Source: Achatina immaculata
Lineage: Eukaryota; Mollusca; Gastropoda; Stylommatophora; Achatinidae
Direction of reading: 5' to 3'
NCBI GenBank assembly: GCA_009760885.1
Contig: CM019701.1
Coordinates: forward strand, 31,319,094-31,383,093
DNA: 64,000 nt
The position numbers and the translations under genes are program-made. This document shows, in pieces, positions 24,501 to 38,700 of the stretch (position 1 is the first letter of the stretch; every line of letters starts with the position of its first letter). The notes beneath the pieces are model-generated. The model made no database searches. It saw only the letters and a program-made list of their open reading frames with translations, and was not told the origin of the DNA.

Positions 24501-27500
24501 TGCAACAAGGGGCATGTTAATAAAGCTTAAAATAAATCTGACGAAACGTGCACATCAAAATATCAATGGAAAATGACCTGCAGTCAGGAAGAAACTTATT
24601 CATACTTATAAACATAGCGTTCGCCTCAACAGGCAAATCGTTACATGACAATATCCTGCATTGTCTTAAACTCACGAATTCATCAGATACATTGAAACGT
24701 ACATTAATTGTATCAAATTACATATAATTCACACGAAAACTCACAACTGCAACATAAAACTCACAAGACATAAGGTAGGCATGTGTAGACCAGGCTTAAC
24801 ACATATAGCAAAGAAGGAAACACAACCACAAACACTTCGCTGAGCTAGTGTGTTAAATGTGTGGCCAAGTCTTGACAGTGTGTGACTCGAGGCATGGTCG
24901 AGGTAGGAGCTAAGAAAGGGCCCTTGTTCATATTTATTGCACCCCGTGCCAGGAGAATGATGTGTTTATCATGGTTGTTTTAGTGCTAGACAACTACCTG
25001 TAGCCTGCACCTCAAGACCCATCAAAACCTACCATCGGGGTATAAGAGTTTTGTTGGAGTTGGAAATAAAGTACATCTTATATAGCGTGAAACGCGGTAT
25101 CCTTGTCGTGATCAATCCAGTGACATAGCAACGATATATCAAGCAAAAGAAAGATACATCTCTGTCAAGTGGACGCAGTTTTTACATTTATTCAGAGACT
25201 TGAGTAAATTACGAGATTTAATGAACAAGACACTACATAGTAGTCAATGCTACTATATGACAGTAACAAGTAGTAACAGTCTCTGTCAAACTCGTTGTCT
25301 TCTGGGTGGCTCGAGAGAGACAAAGAACCCCTTGAGTAAACCCTCAAGATAAATCAGAGGGAAGGGCTTAAGTCAGTTGGTTGTGTGGTTCTTTAACCTA
25401 GCCACCTTCTAGCATCCCTTTCAGTTCTGTTAGATTTTCTGCGGTTCTTTAGCATAGCCACCTTCTAGCATCTCTTTCAGTTCTGTTAGATTTTCTGCGG
25501 TTCTTTAACATAGCCACCTTCTAGCATCTCTTTCAGTTCTGTTAGGTTTTCTGCGGTTCTTTAGCATAGCCACCTTCTAGCATCTCTTTCAGTTCTGTTA
25601 GATTTTCAGGCGTAGAATCTTGTCTTTCCCCTGGAGCTGATTAACAGAACCTAGAGGGGGTTAGGGGGGAGTGGTACATATGCAAATACTTTCTCTATAC
25701 CAAATGTCCAGGTTACGATTATATATGTGCCCGCTTCAAATCCTTATTCTAAGAAGAAAAGTAGCAAGTAACACTTACAATTTTGCTCTGACTTACTTTT
25801 TAATGTTTCTGTGATTTCCTTCGACTTTAATTTTCTGCATAGTTTAGTCAAAATGTCGCTTGTCTCTACAAGTTACTTGTGTTTAATTACTCACTTTTTT
25901 TTCTAACAGAGAAGAGGCAGGATCAAGACGAGGTAAGACAAATATCCAGAAACTCTGAGACAAAATTTCCGCAGTAAAGTTACACAGCATTACCGAAGAA
26001 TTGTAGATTTACAAATGGGTGATACTAGTCATTCAAATATCGTGTCCTTCACAGAACTTGGGACTTATGAAAGTTAATCGGAATAGATTTGGTAGTCCAA
26101 CCTGGATGTCTACTTTAGTGAATGTGAATGCCCTGTTATCACTGTGTAATAGGTTGCTCACCTCCTCTTCAGCTGATGTGTACTGGGATCAATGCAACAG
26201 GTGCAGGCCGACAGTGTAACAGGTGACGCCACTAGAAGGTGGCCATATTAACAGATGACAATGTTATGTCATCTAAAAGAGAACTTGTATCATATGACTG
26301 ACTTCACAGACGATATGAATGTGCTATATTAAATCACACAAAATGGACATGACGAAGATATTCACCCAGGCGAAGTTAACTACGCACATCCGTTGTTCTA
26401 CGCACATCTATTGCTGCATTTCAACGGATCCAGGAGACGTTGTAAAGATGGAGATGGAAGAAATTACGTGAATCGGATGAAAATGCATAAAGTTAAATAT
26501 CAAAAATGCGCGTCAGACAACGATGAATCCATTTCTCGACGGCTAGCTAAGATCAAGCTACATTCCTACAGAGTAAAATCACAACTATCTGACTCGAGCA
26601 CAGCTAAGAATATACTCTCACGTCATCTCTCTCACGTCATCTCTATCATGACTCCTACTCGAATGTACCTTGAATCATCCAACCAGGATATCATTCACAG
26701 GCATTCTTCCCCCACGAGATTCAAGGATTTGGTGATAATCTCCCCATGAGATTCAATGATCTGATGATATTCTCCTCCACAAGATTCAAGGATCTGGTGA
26801 TATTCTCCTCACGAGATTCAAGGATCTGATAATATTCTCCCCCACGAGATTCAAGGATCTGATGATATTCTCCTCCACGAGATTCAAGGATCTGATGATA
26901 TTTTCCTCACGAGATTCAATGATCTGGTGATAATCTCACCATGAGGTTCAATGATCTGATAATAATCTCCTCACGAGGTTCAAGGATCTGGTAATAAACA
27001 ACCCCTAAGCGACGTTTTTAATCAAGAGTAGAGTAAACATCAGAAACTGAACTCTGCCATAATCAAGCAGGGGAGTTAAATCCAGAACCCCCCAATAATA
27101 TAATCTCCCCTTGAAGCATAATGCTGCACCTCGTTTCCCTGGAACCATAACTTTCAGTACTGTTCTTTATAGAAGATTATTTCCCTTTGACCGAGCAGCA
27201 AGTCTTGCTATTCCAAGATATTTACAGGTCCTCTTAGAAGAAGAACGTTTAAAGTTTCTGCTGTTACATCTCATCACAAAAGATGATTCTCTTGTTTTGA
27301 TGAAATAAGTAGATTGTTATTTTGAGATATATCTTTTATTTGGTGGTGATGCTTTCCATATATTTGTATGGTTTATACATTTTTCAGAATCTATGAAAAC
27401 CCATACCAGCTATTTTTATTGTTTCCGATGACTTGATTTCTTCCTTCATTTTTCTTTTAGTGTATATTTCAGCTCTGTTCGAAAACTCATTTTCTTTGTA

Positions 27501-28092
27501 CAATGGTTATCATACCGTATTTGTCATCTTTGTTCTCAGTCTGATTTTCATTTATTATTTTTTTCTTTACCGTATTTTTTTTCCTCTTCGTTCCCAGAGT
27601 GATACTGGAGTTACAAGGTCTTGACTAACATTAGTTTTCTGTTGGCGTAATGTCAGAAGACATTATCATCATCAGCATCATCATCATCATCATCATCATC
27701 ATCACAACTCTAACACCAATTCGATAAGTTTTGAATGAAGTGCTCTTCTGCCTTTTTCTTCTACCTTGTAACAGTAAAAACGTAGCCATGATGGTTTCCT
27801 GACATTTTTTACACGTTTCCTCCTCCCACAGTTTTGTTTGTTTGTTTGTTTGTTTGTTTGTTTCTTTGTGATGTTGTTTGTTTGTGATTTTATTTGTTTG
27901 TTTGTGATTTTGTTTGTTTGTTTGTGATTTTGTTTGTTTGTTTGTGATTTTGTTTCTTTGTGATTTTGTTTCTTTGTTTGTTTGTGATTTTGTTTCTTTT
28001 TTTGTGATTTTGTTTGTTTGTTTGTGATTTTGTTTGTTTGTTTGTGATTTTGTTTTTTACTCCCAGAGCTCACTTATTTGTTTGATTGTTAC

Positions 28093-28130
<38 letters not shown>

Positions 28131-31100
28131 TCTTTGAGTGTTTAAAATTTGACACTTTCCTGCCATCCTCACTTAGAGGCAGAATGATCCAGATTATATA
28201 CTTTTTGGAGATATGATAATTAGAAAAGCAGAAACATACAAATATCTAGGCACAACCTTCAGCAGAAGTAACACAGTAAGCGAGGAAATTAAAATCAGAG
28301 TACAGATAGGGAATAAAATATACTTTACCTTGTAACACATGTTAAAATCCTAAATCCTGACCCACAACACCAAAATAACAATCCACAAAAACATAATAAG
28401 ACCAGCCGTCATGTGTGGATCAGAAACGTGGAGTACAATAAAGAAATATAACGTTATTGAATAATATTATTGCAGATCTTTGTGAGAAAGATCCTAAAAA
28501 GAGTCTTTCGACCTGCAAAAGATACCAAACACTGGAGAATGGAGAGCTAAAAGAACACTTAACTGAACAGCTTATGTAAATCTCAACGAATTATAAATGT
28601 CGTGAAACTGAGCAGACTACGCTGGCTGGGGCATGTAGAAAGAATGGAAGAGAATAGACAAACAAAAATTATGTGTGCGCAGGAGATGAGGGAAACAAGG
28701 GGTAGACCTAGACAGAGATGGAAAGACAACATAGAAGAGGATATAAAAGAAATTGATGTCACTAATGGAGACAGTTTGATAGGAATAGAGAGGAATGGAG
28801 GCGAACTTTATCTGTAGCAATGGGCCTTAATTTTCTCGGAAAGCTGAAGAAGAAGGAGAAGAAGAAAAAGAAGAGTATTTTACTTTAGGACTAGAGTTTT
28901 CTGAAGGTGTTAGTCTAAAGGACTAGAATTTTCTATGTATGTTAATTTATAAGTCGATTTCCTGTGGGTGCTAATTTAAAGGATTAGAGTTTTCTATGGA
29001 TGTTAATGTATAGGGCTAGAGTTGTCTGTGGGTGCTACTTTATAGGGATAGAGTTTTCTGTGGGTGCTAATTTATAGGGCTAAGTTTTCTAACAGAACCA
29101 TTGCCCTGATTAATCATGCCAGTAAAATTCTATTAAAAATCATAATGAAAATAGAAGTCAATATGGTCCATGCTGGTTTTAGGCAAGGAAGAGGATAAAG
29201 AGAAGATATATTCAATATTATTCATTCATTCATTTGCATGTCCCTTGGGGAATTTTGCCTCCCTAACAGCTCTCCCAGTAGGTCTCTCGGTTGTGAGCAA
29301 GATACCTTGCTGCTGGTGCATCTATATGCAGATCATCAACGATGTCTTGCAGCCATCTTCATCTTGGTCTTCCTCTTTCTTTTTCCCATTATGTACCCTT
29401 CCAAGACGGTCTTCTCTAGATTATCATGACGTTTAATGTGTCCAAAATATTTAAGTTTTCTCTCTTGAATCCTCTTTTATTAGCCAGCCTTCGTCATTAT
29501 TAAGCTCTTGTAGTATTGATATATTTGTTATTTTTTGTGTCAACAATATTTGAATAACTCTTCTGTAGCATTTACATTCAAAGGCATTTATGTGTTTCTC
29601 AGCTGTTTTGTTAAGTGTCCAGGTCTCACAAGCATATGTTGCGATGGGAAAGATACATGCCCTTAAAAATCTTATTTCTGTGGTTTTGTCTGCTCCTCTC
29701 CATAGATTCTTTAGTTGTTTTACTTTCTCATGAGCGATATATGTCCTCCTTTTAATTTCCCTCATTGTATCTCCATTATTAGTTAGTAGTGATCCAAGAT
29801 ATTCAAAACTCTCCACTTCTTCCAGTTTTTCCTCATTGATACATATTTCAACTTCCTTGTTTGTTTTGTCAGTTATCATCAATTTAGTTTTCTTTGCATT
29901 TAGATAGAGGTTTTGCTCTTCACTGTTCTTACGCACTGGCATAATTAGTTTTTCTTTGTGTGTTGTGGACAGCAATACTGTGTCGTCAGCACATCTAATC
30001 TCTGGTATTTCATAAACTCCAATTGTTGTGGCATCGTAATATTCTTTGTCTACATCTTCTCTAACATTACTTACTATATTTTCAGTATACAAGTTAAATA
30101 AGTAAGGCGACAATATACACCCCTGACGGACCCCTTGTTTTATGTCAAACCAAGTTGTTGTTTCACCATTTATTCTTATTGCTGCCTGTTGGTCTAGATA
30201 CAGCAGTGATGTTAATTGTATCAAATGTGTTGGGAATCCCATTTTTTCCATTATTTCCCAAAGTTTCGGATGTTGTACACAATCATATGCCTTTGAGTAA
30301 TCTATAAAGGATAAATATAGATTCACATTAAACTCTCTGCATTTCTCTATTATTAATCTTATATTGAATATATGATCTTTTGATCCTCTTCCTTGCCTGA
30401 AACCAGCTTGGACCATATTGACTTATTCTTCTATTCTCTTGTAAAGTCTACCCATTATGATTGTTAACAGAATTTTACTGGCATGACTAATCAGGGCAAC
30501 AGTTCTGTAGATGTGCATAATTTCAGGTTACCCTTTTTTAGCAGTGATATGAATACAGTTCTTTTCCATTCTTGTGGCCAAATACCTGAATGCCATATCT
30601 TTTCACATAGTGCATGATAGATTGTTGAAAATTACTTTCCTCCTGCTTTAATAAATTCAGCTGTTATCTCATCACATATTCAATATAAGATTAATAATGG
30701 AGAAATGCAGATAATTTAGTGTGAATATATCTTTATCTTTTATAGACTACTCAAAGGCATTTGACTGTGTACAACACCACAAACTTTGGGAAATAATGAA
30801 AAAATTGGAATTTCCAACACATTTAATACAATTAATATCACTACTATATCTAGACCAACAAGCAGCAGTGAGAATAAATGGTGAAACAACAACTTGGTTT
30901 GACATAAAACAAGAGATCCGTCAGGGATGCATATTGTCGCCTTACTTATTTAACTTGTATACTGAAAATAATGAAGAATGTTAGAGAATATGTAGACAAA
31001 GAATATTACGATACCATAACAATTGGAGGTTATGAAATACCAGAGATTAGATATGCTAATGACACAGTATTAATGTCCACAACACAAAAAGGAATGGAAA

Positions 31101-32506
31101 AACTAATTATGTCAGTGTGTAAGAACAGTAAAGTGCAAACTTATATATTAATGCAAAGAAAACTAAGCTGATGACAAATGAGAAAACAAACAAGGCAGCT
31201 GAAATAGTTATCAATGAGGAAAATTGAGAGAAATAGAGAGTTTTGAATATCTTGGATCACTACTAACTAATAATGGAGATACAATGAGGGAAATTAAAAG
31301 GATGACATATATCGTTCTTCAGAAAGTAAAAGAACTAAAGAATCTGTGGAGAGGAACAGACAGAACTACAAAATAAGATTTTTAAGGGCATGCATCTTTC
31401 CCATAGCAACATATGCCTGTGAGACCTGAACACTTAACAAAACAGCTGAGAAACGGATGAATGCCTTTGAATGTAAATGCTACAGAAGAGTTCTTCAAAT
31501 ATCATGCACAGAAAATAGAACAAATATCTACAAGAACTTAATACTGAAGAAGGCTGGCTAGTAAAAAGGATTAAAGAGAGAAAACTTAAATATTTTGGAC
31601 ACATTAAACGGCATGATAATCTAGAGAAGACCGTCTTGGAAGGGTTCATAATGGGAAAAAGAAAGAGAGGAAGACCAAGGTGAAGATGGCTGCAAGACAT
31701 CGTTGATGATCTGCAAATGGATGCATCAGCAGCAGGCCATCTTGCTCACAACCGAGAGGCCTACAGGAGAGCTTTTATAGAGGCAAAGTTCCACAAGGGA
31801 CACGCAAATGACTGAGAGTTTTCTGTGAGTGCTAATTAATAAGGATAGAGTTTTCTGTGGTTGCTAATTTCTAGGACTTGTGTTTTCTCTAAATGCTAAG
31901 TTATAGGACTAGAATTCTCTGTGGGTGCTAATTTATAAAACTAGAGTTTTTTGTGGGTGTTAATATAAAGGACTAGCGTTTTCTGTGGGTGCTAATTTCT
32001 AGGACTTGTGTTTTCTCTAAATGCTAAGTTATATGACTAGAGTTTCTGTGGGTGCTAATGTATAGGATTAGAATTTTCTGTTGGTGCTAATTTATAAGAC
32101 TAGAGTTTTTTGTGGGTGTTAATATAAAGGACTAGCGTTTTCTGTGGGTGCTAATTTATGGCACTAGAGTTTTCTCTGTATATTCAATATAATTTGATAT
32201 ATCCTGTTTTAGGATTCAATTGTTATTGTAAAAATGTTATGCTTATAACCTACAGTATGTGTAGCATGCATAAAGAGTAAAGACATTCAACATAATGTGA
32301 TACATCATCTTAATTCTGTGTTCATTTTATTGATTCATCATTTTTTACATTTAGATTCTGAATCAGTTTGCTGGAATATGGAAGGAAGATACAGTGGAAA
32401 ATTTCGACAAATTGGCAGATGCTGCAGGTAGATCTATCTATCTATCTAAAATAAATCCACCCATCCATCCATCCATCCATCCATCCATCCATCCATCCAT
32501 CCATCC

Positions 32507-32562
<56 letters not shown>

Positions 32563-32674
32563 GTCTGTCTGTTTATCTATCTGTCTGTCTGTCTATCCAT
32601 CCATCCATCCATCCATCCATCCATCCATCCATCCATCCATCCATCCATCCATCCATCTATCCATCTATCCATCC

Positions 32675-32753
<79 letters not shown>

Positions 32754-35700
32754 ACCCATCAATCCTGCCACAAATCTGTGTGGATCTATGCCTATCTCTC
32801 TCCGTCCATGGAAGTATTTATCGATGTATACATCCATTCGTGGTTCTGGCTTTTTGTCTAAAATTGTAATTCTCTTTTATCTAACTTGATTACTTGTCTA
32901 CCTGCTCAAATAATGTTACACACGTTCGCTAATACATATGTGAGTACTTTTATTTAAACACAACATAAATTGTCTAAAACTGTCTAAAACTGATTGTTTT
33001 TGTACTGCAGAATCTATTCTTATTTTGGTTTTGATAAAGTGCAAAGAAATGTAACCTTCCACGTAAATTTCGTGTTTTTTTTTCCTCCGTATGCTAAACA
33101 AATCTCATTTTAAAATGTTTTTTTCTGAGAGAACACAATCTGAGGAGTAAAATATGATTGTCTTTATTACAGGTATTTCTGTGTCGGATCGAGAATATAT
33201 GAGGAAAGCAAAAGCTCTCGTGACCTACAGAAGAAATGGAGATGTTTGGGATGCCAAAATTGGAGAAACTGGGAATCCACTATCACATGAGTACACATTC
33301 AGATTAGGTCATAAGTTTCTTATTTCTATGATTGATGGGACACCGTTGACGGTAAGCAGACTTTGTGTGGACCACTGTAAGATATGCTGCATGTGTGTGT
33401 GTGTGTGTATGCAGGTATCTGCCGTGTATCAATTATATCTATGTACATGAAGTCATAATGTTATAAAGTATCCTTATCACAGCTCATACTGCGGTATCAT
33501 CATAATATTATTATAACATCACCACAACTCTCGCAAGCACCACCATCACCATCATCATCAACATCGGTACGTTGTCTTCTTAAATGTTTAATGCTTGTAT
33601 TGTGGACATTATTCTCCCTCTCCCTCCTTTGAACAACTTGTGGACTTCTCTGAGAGCGTGTACAGAAATCTTGGAATAAGGTTATTAGTTTATACAAGTG
33701 CGAGTAAAATTGTTGCCGTATAAAACTGTGGTTTTAACTTTAGTGTTGATTTAACGGTTTTAACTTATGATGTTAACATTGGTTCTACCACAACGTAGTC
33801 ACACAAAAGATTGGCGTGTTCTCGGAGACTTTAAGCAAAGAAAAAGTGCATGCACTAGTATGGATGATATTTAAGCAAAGAATAAATGCATGCACTAGTA
33901 TGGATGATATTTAAGCAAAGAATAAATGCATGCACTATTATGGATGATATTTAAGCAAAGAAGAAGTCAATGCACTAGTATGGATGATATTTAAGCAAAG
34001 AAGAAGTGCATGCACTAGTATGGATGATATTTAAGCAAAGAAGACGTGCATGCACTAGTATGGATGATATTTAAGCAAAGAAGTTCATGCACTAATATGG
34101 ATGATATTTAAGCAAAGAAGAAGTGCATGCACTAGTATGGATGATATTTAAGCAAAGAATAAGTGCATGCACTAGTATGGATGATATTTAAGCAAAGAAT
34201 AAGTGCATGAACTAGTATGGATGATATTTAAGCAAAGAAGAAGTTCATGCACTAGTACGGATGATATTTAAGCAAAGAAGAAGTTCATGCACTAGTATGG
34301 ATGATATTTAAGTCCATGAATAAAGATGAACATCGTGCGACAGCAGGTCAGGAATCATCATTTTCTAAAAGTCATGTTCGTTGTTTAGCTCTGTACTTTA
34401 CCTGCTTGTACTCTGGTGTCAAGCTCCACCCACAGACTTACCTGCTTGTCCTCTGTGTCAAGCTCCAACCACAGACTTACCTGCTTGTTATCTGGTGTCA
34501 AGCTCCACCCACAGATTTATCTGCATGTCCTCTGGTGTCAAGCTCCACCCACAGATTTACCTGCTTCTCCTCTGGTGTCAAGCTCCACCCACAGATTTAC
34601 CTGCTTGTCTTATGGTGTCAAACTCCAACCACAGATTTACCTGCTTGTTTTCTGGTGTCAAGCTCGAACCACAGATTTACCTGCTTGTCTTCTGTGTCAA
34701 GCTCCACCCACTGATTTACCTGCTTGTACTCTGGTGTCAAGCTCCACCCACAGACTTACCTGCTTGTCCGCTGGTGTTAAGCTCCACCCATAGACAAACC
34801 TGTTTGTCCTCTGGTGTCAAGCCCAACCCACAGATTTACCTGCTTGTTCTCTGGTGTCAAACTCCACTCACACACTTACCTGCTTGTCTTCTGGTGTCAA
34901 GCTCCACACAAAGACTTACCTGCTGTCATCTGTGTCAAGCTCCACCCACAGACTTACCTGCTTGTCCTCTGTGTCAATTCCACCCACAGACGTACCTGCT
35001 TGTCCTCTGGTGTCAAGCTCCAACCATAGACTTACCTGCTTGTCCTTTGTCTTTAGTTCCAACCACAGACTTACCTGCTGTCCTCTGGTGTCAAGCTCCA
35101 ACCACAGACTTACCTGCTTGTCCTCTGGTGTCAAGTTCCACACAAAGACTTACCTGCTGTCATCTGTGTCAAGCTCCACCCACAGACTTACCTGCTTGTG
35201 CTCTGTGTCAATTCCACCCACAGACGTACCTGCCTTTCCTTTGGTGTCAAGCTCCAACCACAGACTTACCTGCTTGTCCTTTGTCTTTAGTTCCACCCAC
35301 AGACGTACCTGTTTGTACTCTGGTATGAAGCTCCTCCCACAGACTTACCTGCTTGTCCTCTGGTGTCAAGCTCCAACCACAGACTTACCTGCTGTCCTCT
35401 GGTGTCAAGTTCCAACCACAGACTTACCTGCGTGTCCTCTGTGTCAAGCTCCAACCACAGACATACCTGTTTGTCCTTTGTCTTAAGTTCAACCCACAGA
35501 CTTACCTGCTTGTCCTCTGTGTCTATCTCCAACCACAGACTTACCTGCTTGTCCTTTATCTTACGTTCCACCCAAAGACTTACCTGCTTGTCCTCTGGTG
35601 TCAAGCTCTAACCACAGACTTACCTGCTTGTTCTTTGTCTTAAGTTAAACCCACAGACTTACCTGCTTGTCCTTTGTCTTACGTTCCACCCAAAGACTTA

Positions 35701-38700
35701 CCTGCTTGTCCTCTGGTGTCAAGCTCTAACCACAGACTTACCTGCTTGTCCTTTGTCTTATGTTCCACAAATAGATTTACCAGCTTGTCCTCTGTGTCAA
35801 GCTCCACCCACAGACTTACCTGCTTGTCCTCTGGTGTCAAGCTCCAACCGCAGACTTAACTGCTTGTCTTTTGTGTTAAGCTCCAACCACAGACTTACCT
35901 GCTTGTTCTCTGGTGTCAAGTTCCAACCACAAATTTACCTGTTTGTTCTCTGGTGTCAAGCTCCAAACACAGATTTACCTGTTTGTTCTCTGGTGTCACG
36001 CTCCAAACACAGACTTACCTACTTGTCCTCTAGTGTCAAGCTCCAACCACAGACTTAACTACTGTCCTTTGGTATCAAGCTCCAACCACAGACTTACCTG
36101 CTTGTCCTTTGTTTTAAGCTCCAACAACAGACTTACTTGCTTGTTCTCTGGTGTCAAGCTTCAACCACAGATTTACCTGTGTGTTCTCTGGTGACAAGCT
36201 CCATCCACAGATCTTCCTGTTTCTTCTCTGGTGTCAACTCCAACCACAGACTTACCTGTTTGTTCTCTGGTGTCAAGTTCCAACCACAGACTTACCTGCT
36301 GTCCTCTGGTGTCAAGCTCCAACCACAAATTTACCTGTTTGTTCTCTGGTGTCAAGCTCCAGCCTCAGACTTACTTGTTTGTTCTCTGGTGTCAAGCTCC
36401 AACCACAGACTTACTTGCTTGTCCTTTGTGTTAACCTCCAACAACAGATTTACCTGTCTGTTCTATGGTGTCAAACTCCAACCACAGACTTACCTGCTCG
36501 TTCTCTAGCGTTAACTCCAACCACAGACTTACATGCTCGTTCTCTAGCGTTAACTCCAACCACAGACTTACCTGTTTGTTCTCTGGTGTCAGGCTCCAAC
36601 CACAGACTTATCTGTTTGTTCTCTGGTGTCAAGCTCAAACCACAGACTTACCTGTTTGTTCTCTGGTGTCAAGCTCAAACCACAGACTTACCTGTTTGTT
36701 CTCTGGTGTCAATCTCAAACCACAGACTTACCTGTTTGTTCTCTGGTGTCAGGCTCAAACCACTGACTTACCTGTTTGTTCTCTGGTGGCAAGCTCAAAC
36801 CACAGACTTACCTGTTTGTTCTCTGGTGTCAGGCTCAAAATACAGACTTACCTGTTTGTCATCTGGTGTCAAGCTCCAACCACAGATTTACCTGTTTGTT
36901 CTCTGGTGTCACGCTCCAACCACAGATTTACCTGTTTATTCTCTGGTGTCAAACTCCAACCACAGACTTACGTGTTTGTTATCTGGTCTCAAGCTCCATC
37001 CACAGACATACCTGTTTATTCTCTGGTTTCAAGCTCCAACCACAGATTTACCTGCGTGTCCTCTGTGTCAAGCTCCAACCACTGACTTACCTGCTGTCCT
37101 CTGGTGTCAAGCTCCAACCACAGACTTATCTGCTTGTTCTCTTTGTCAAGCTCCAACCACAGACATACCTGTTTATCCTTTGTCTTAGGTTCCACCCACA
37201 GACTTACCTGCTTGTTCTTTGTCTTAAGTTAAACACACAGACTTACCTGCTTTTCCTCTGGTGTCAAGCTCTAACCACAGACATACCTGCTTGTCCTTTG
37301 TCTTATGTTCCACCCATAGACTTACCTGCTTGTCCTCTGTGTCAAGCTCCAACTACAGACTTTCCTGCTTGTTCTCTGTGTCAAGCTCCACCCACAGACT
37401 TACCTGCTTGTCCTCTGGTGTCAAGCTCCAACCGCAGACTTAACTGCTTGTCCTTTGTTTTAATCTCCAACCACAGACTTACCTGCTTGTTATCTGGTGT
37501 CAAGTTCCACCCACAGATTTATCTGTTTGTTCTCTATTGTCAAGCTCCAAAAACAGATTTACCTGTTTGTTCTCTGGTGTCACGCTCCAACCACAGACTT
37601 ACCTGCTTGTCCTCTGTATCAAATTCCAACCACAGACTTACCTACTGTCCTTTGGTATCAAGCTCCAGCCACAGACTTACCTGCTTGTTCTTTGTGTTAA
37701 GCTCCAACCACAGATTTACCTGCTTGTTTTCTGGTGTCAAGCTCCAACCACAGATTTATATCTTTATTCTCGGGTGTCAAGCTCCACCCACAGATTTACC
37801 TGTTTGTTCTCTGGTGTCAAGCTCTAGCCACAGATTTACCTGTTTGTTCTCTGTTGTCAAGTTCCAACCACAGACTTACCTTCTTGTCCTTTGTGTTAAC
37901 CTCCAACCACAGATTTACCTGTTTGTCCTCTGTGTCAAACTCCAAGCACAGACTTACCTGCTTGTTCTCTGTGTCAAACTCCACCCACAGACTTACCTGC
38001 TTGTCCTCTGGTGTCAAGCTCCAACCGCAGACTTAACTGCTTGTCTTCTGTGATAAACTCCAACCACAGACTTACCTGCTTGTTCTCTGGTGTCAAGTTC
38101 CAACCACAGATTTACCTGTTTGTTCTCTGGTGTCAAGCTCCAAACACAGATTTACCTGTTTGTTCTCTGGTGTCAAGCTCCAAACACAGACTTACCTACA
38201 TGTCCTCTGGTGTCAAGCTCCAACCACAGACTTAACTACCGTCCTCTGGTATCAAGCTCCAACCACAGACTTACCTGCTTGTCCTTTGTTTTAAGCTCCA
38301 ACCACAGACTTACCTGCTTGTTCTCTGGTGTAAAGCTTCAACCACAGATTTACCTGTGTGTTCTCTGGTGCCAAGCTCCATCCACAGATCTACCTGTTTC
38401 TTCTCTCGTGTCAACTCCAACCACTGACTTACCTGTTTGTTCTCTATTATCAAGCTCCACCCACAGATTTACCTGTCTGTTCTCTGGTGTCAAGCTCCAA
38501 CCACAGATTTACCTGTTTGTTCTCTGGTGTCAAACTCCAACCACAGATTTACCTGTTTGTTCTCTGGTGTCAAGCTCCAACCACAGACTTATCTGTTTGT
38601 TCTCTGGTGTCAAACTCCAACCACAGATTTACCTGTTGCTTCTCTGGTGTCAAGCTCCAACCACAGATTTACCTGTTTGTTCTCTGGTGTCAAGCTCCAA

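Noticed and set aside
26393..26749. 118-codon ORF in FABP intron 3
   Set aside because: No recognisable motif; it runs into a minisatellite at its end and has no supporting splice context.
32394..32861. 155-codon ORF with Ile-His-Pro-Ser and Tyr-Leu-Ser-Ile repeats
   Set aside because: Its first codons are real (FABP exon 3), but the rest is the tetranucleotide microsatellite beyond the donor site.
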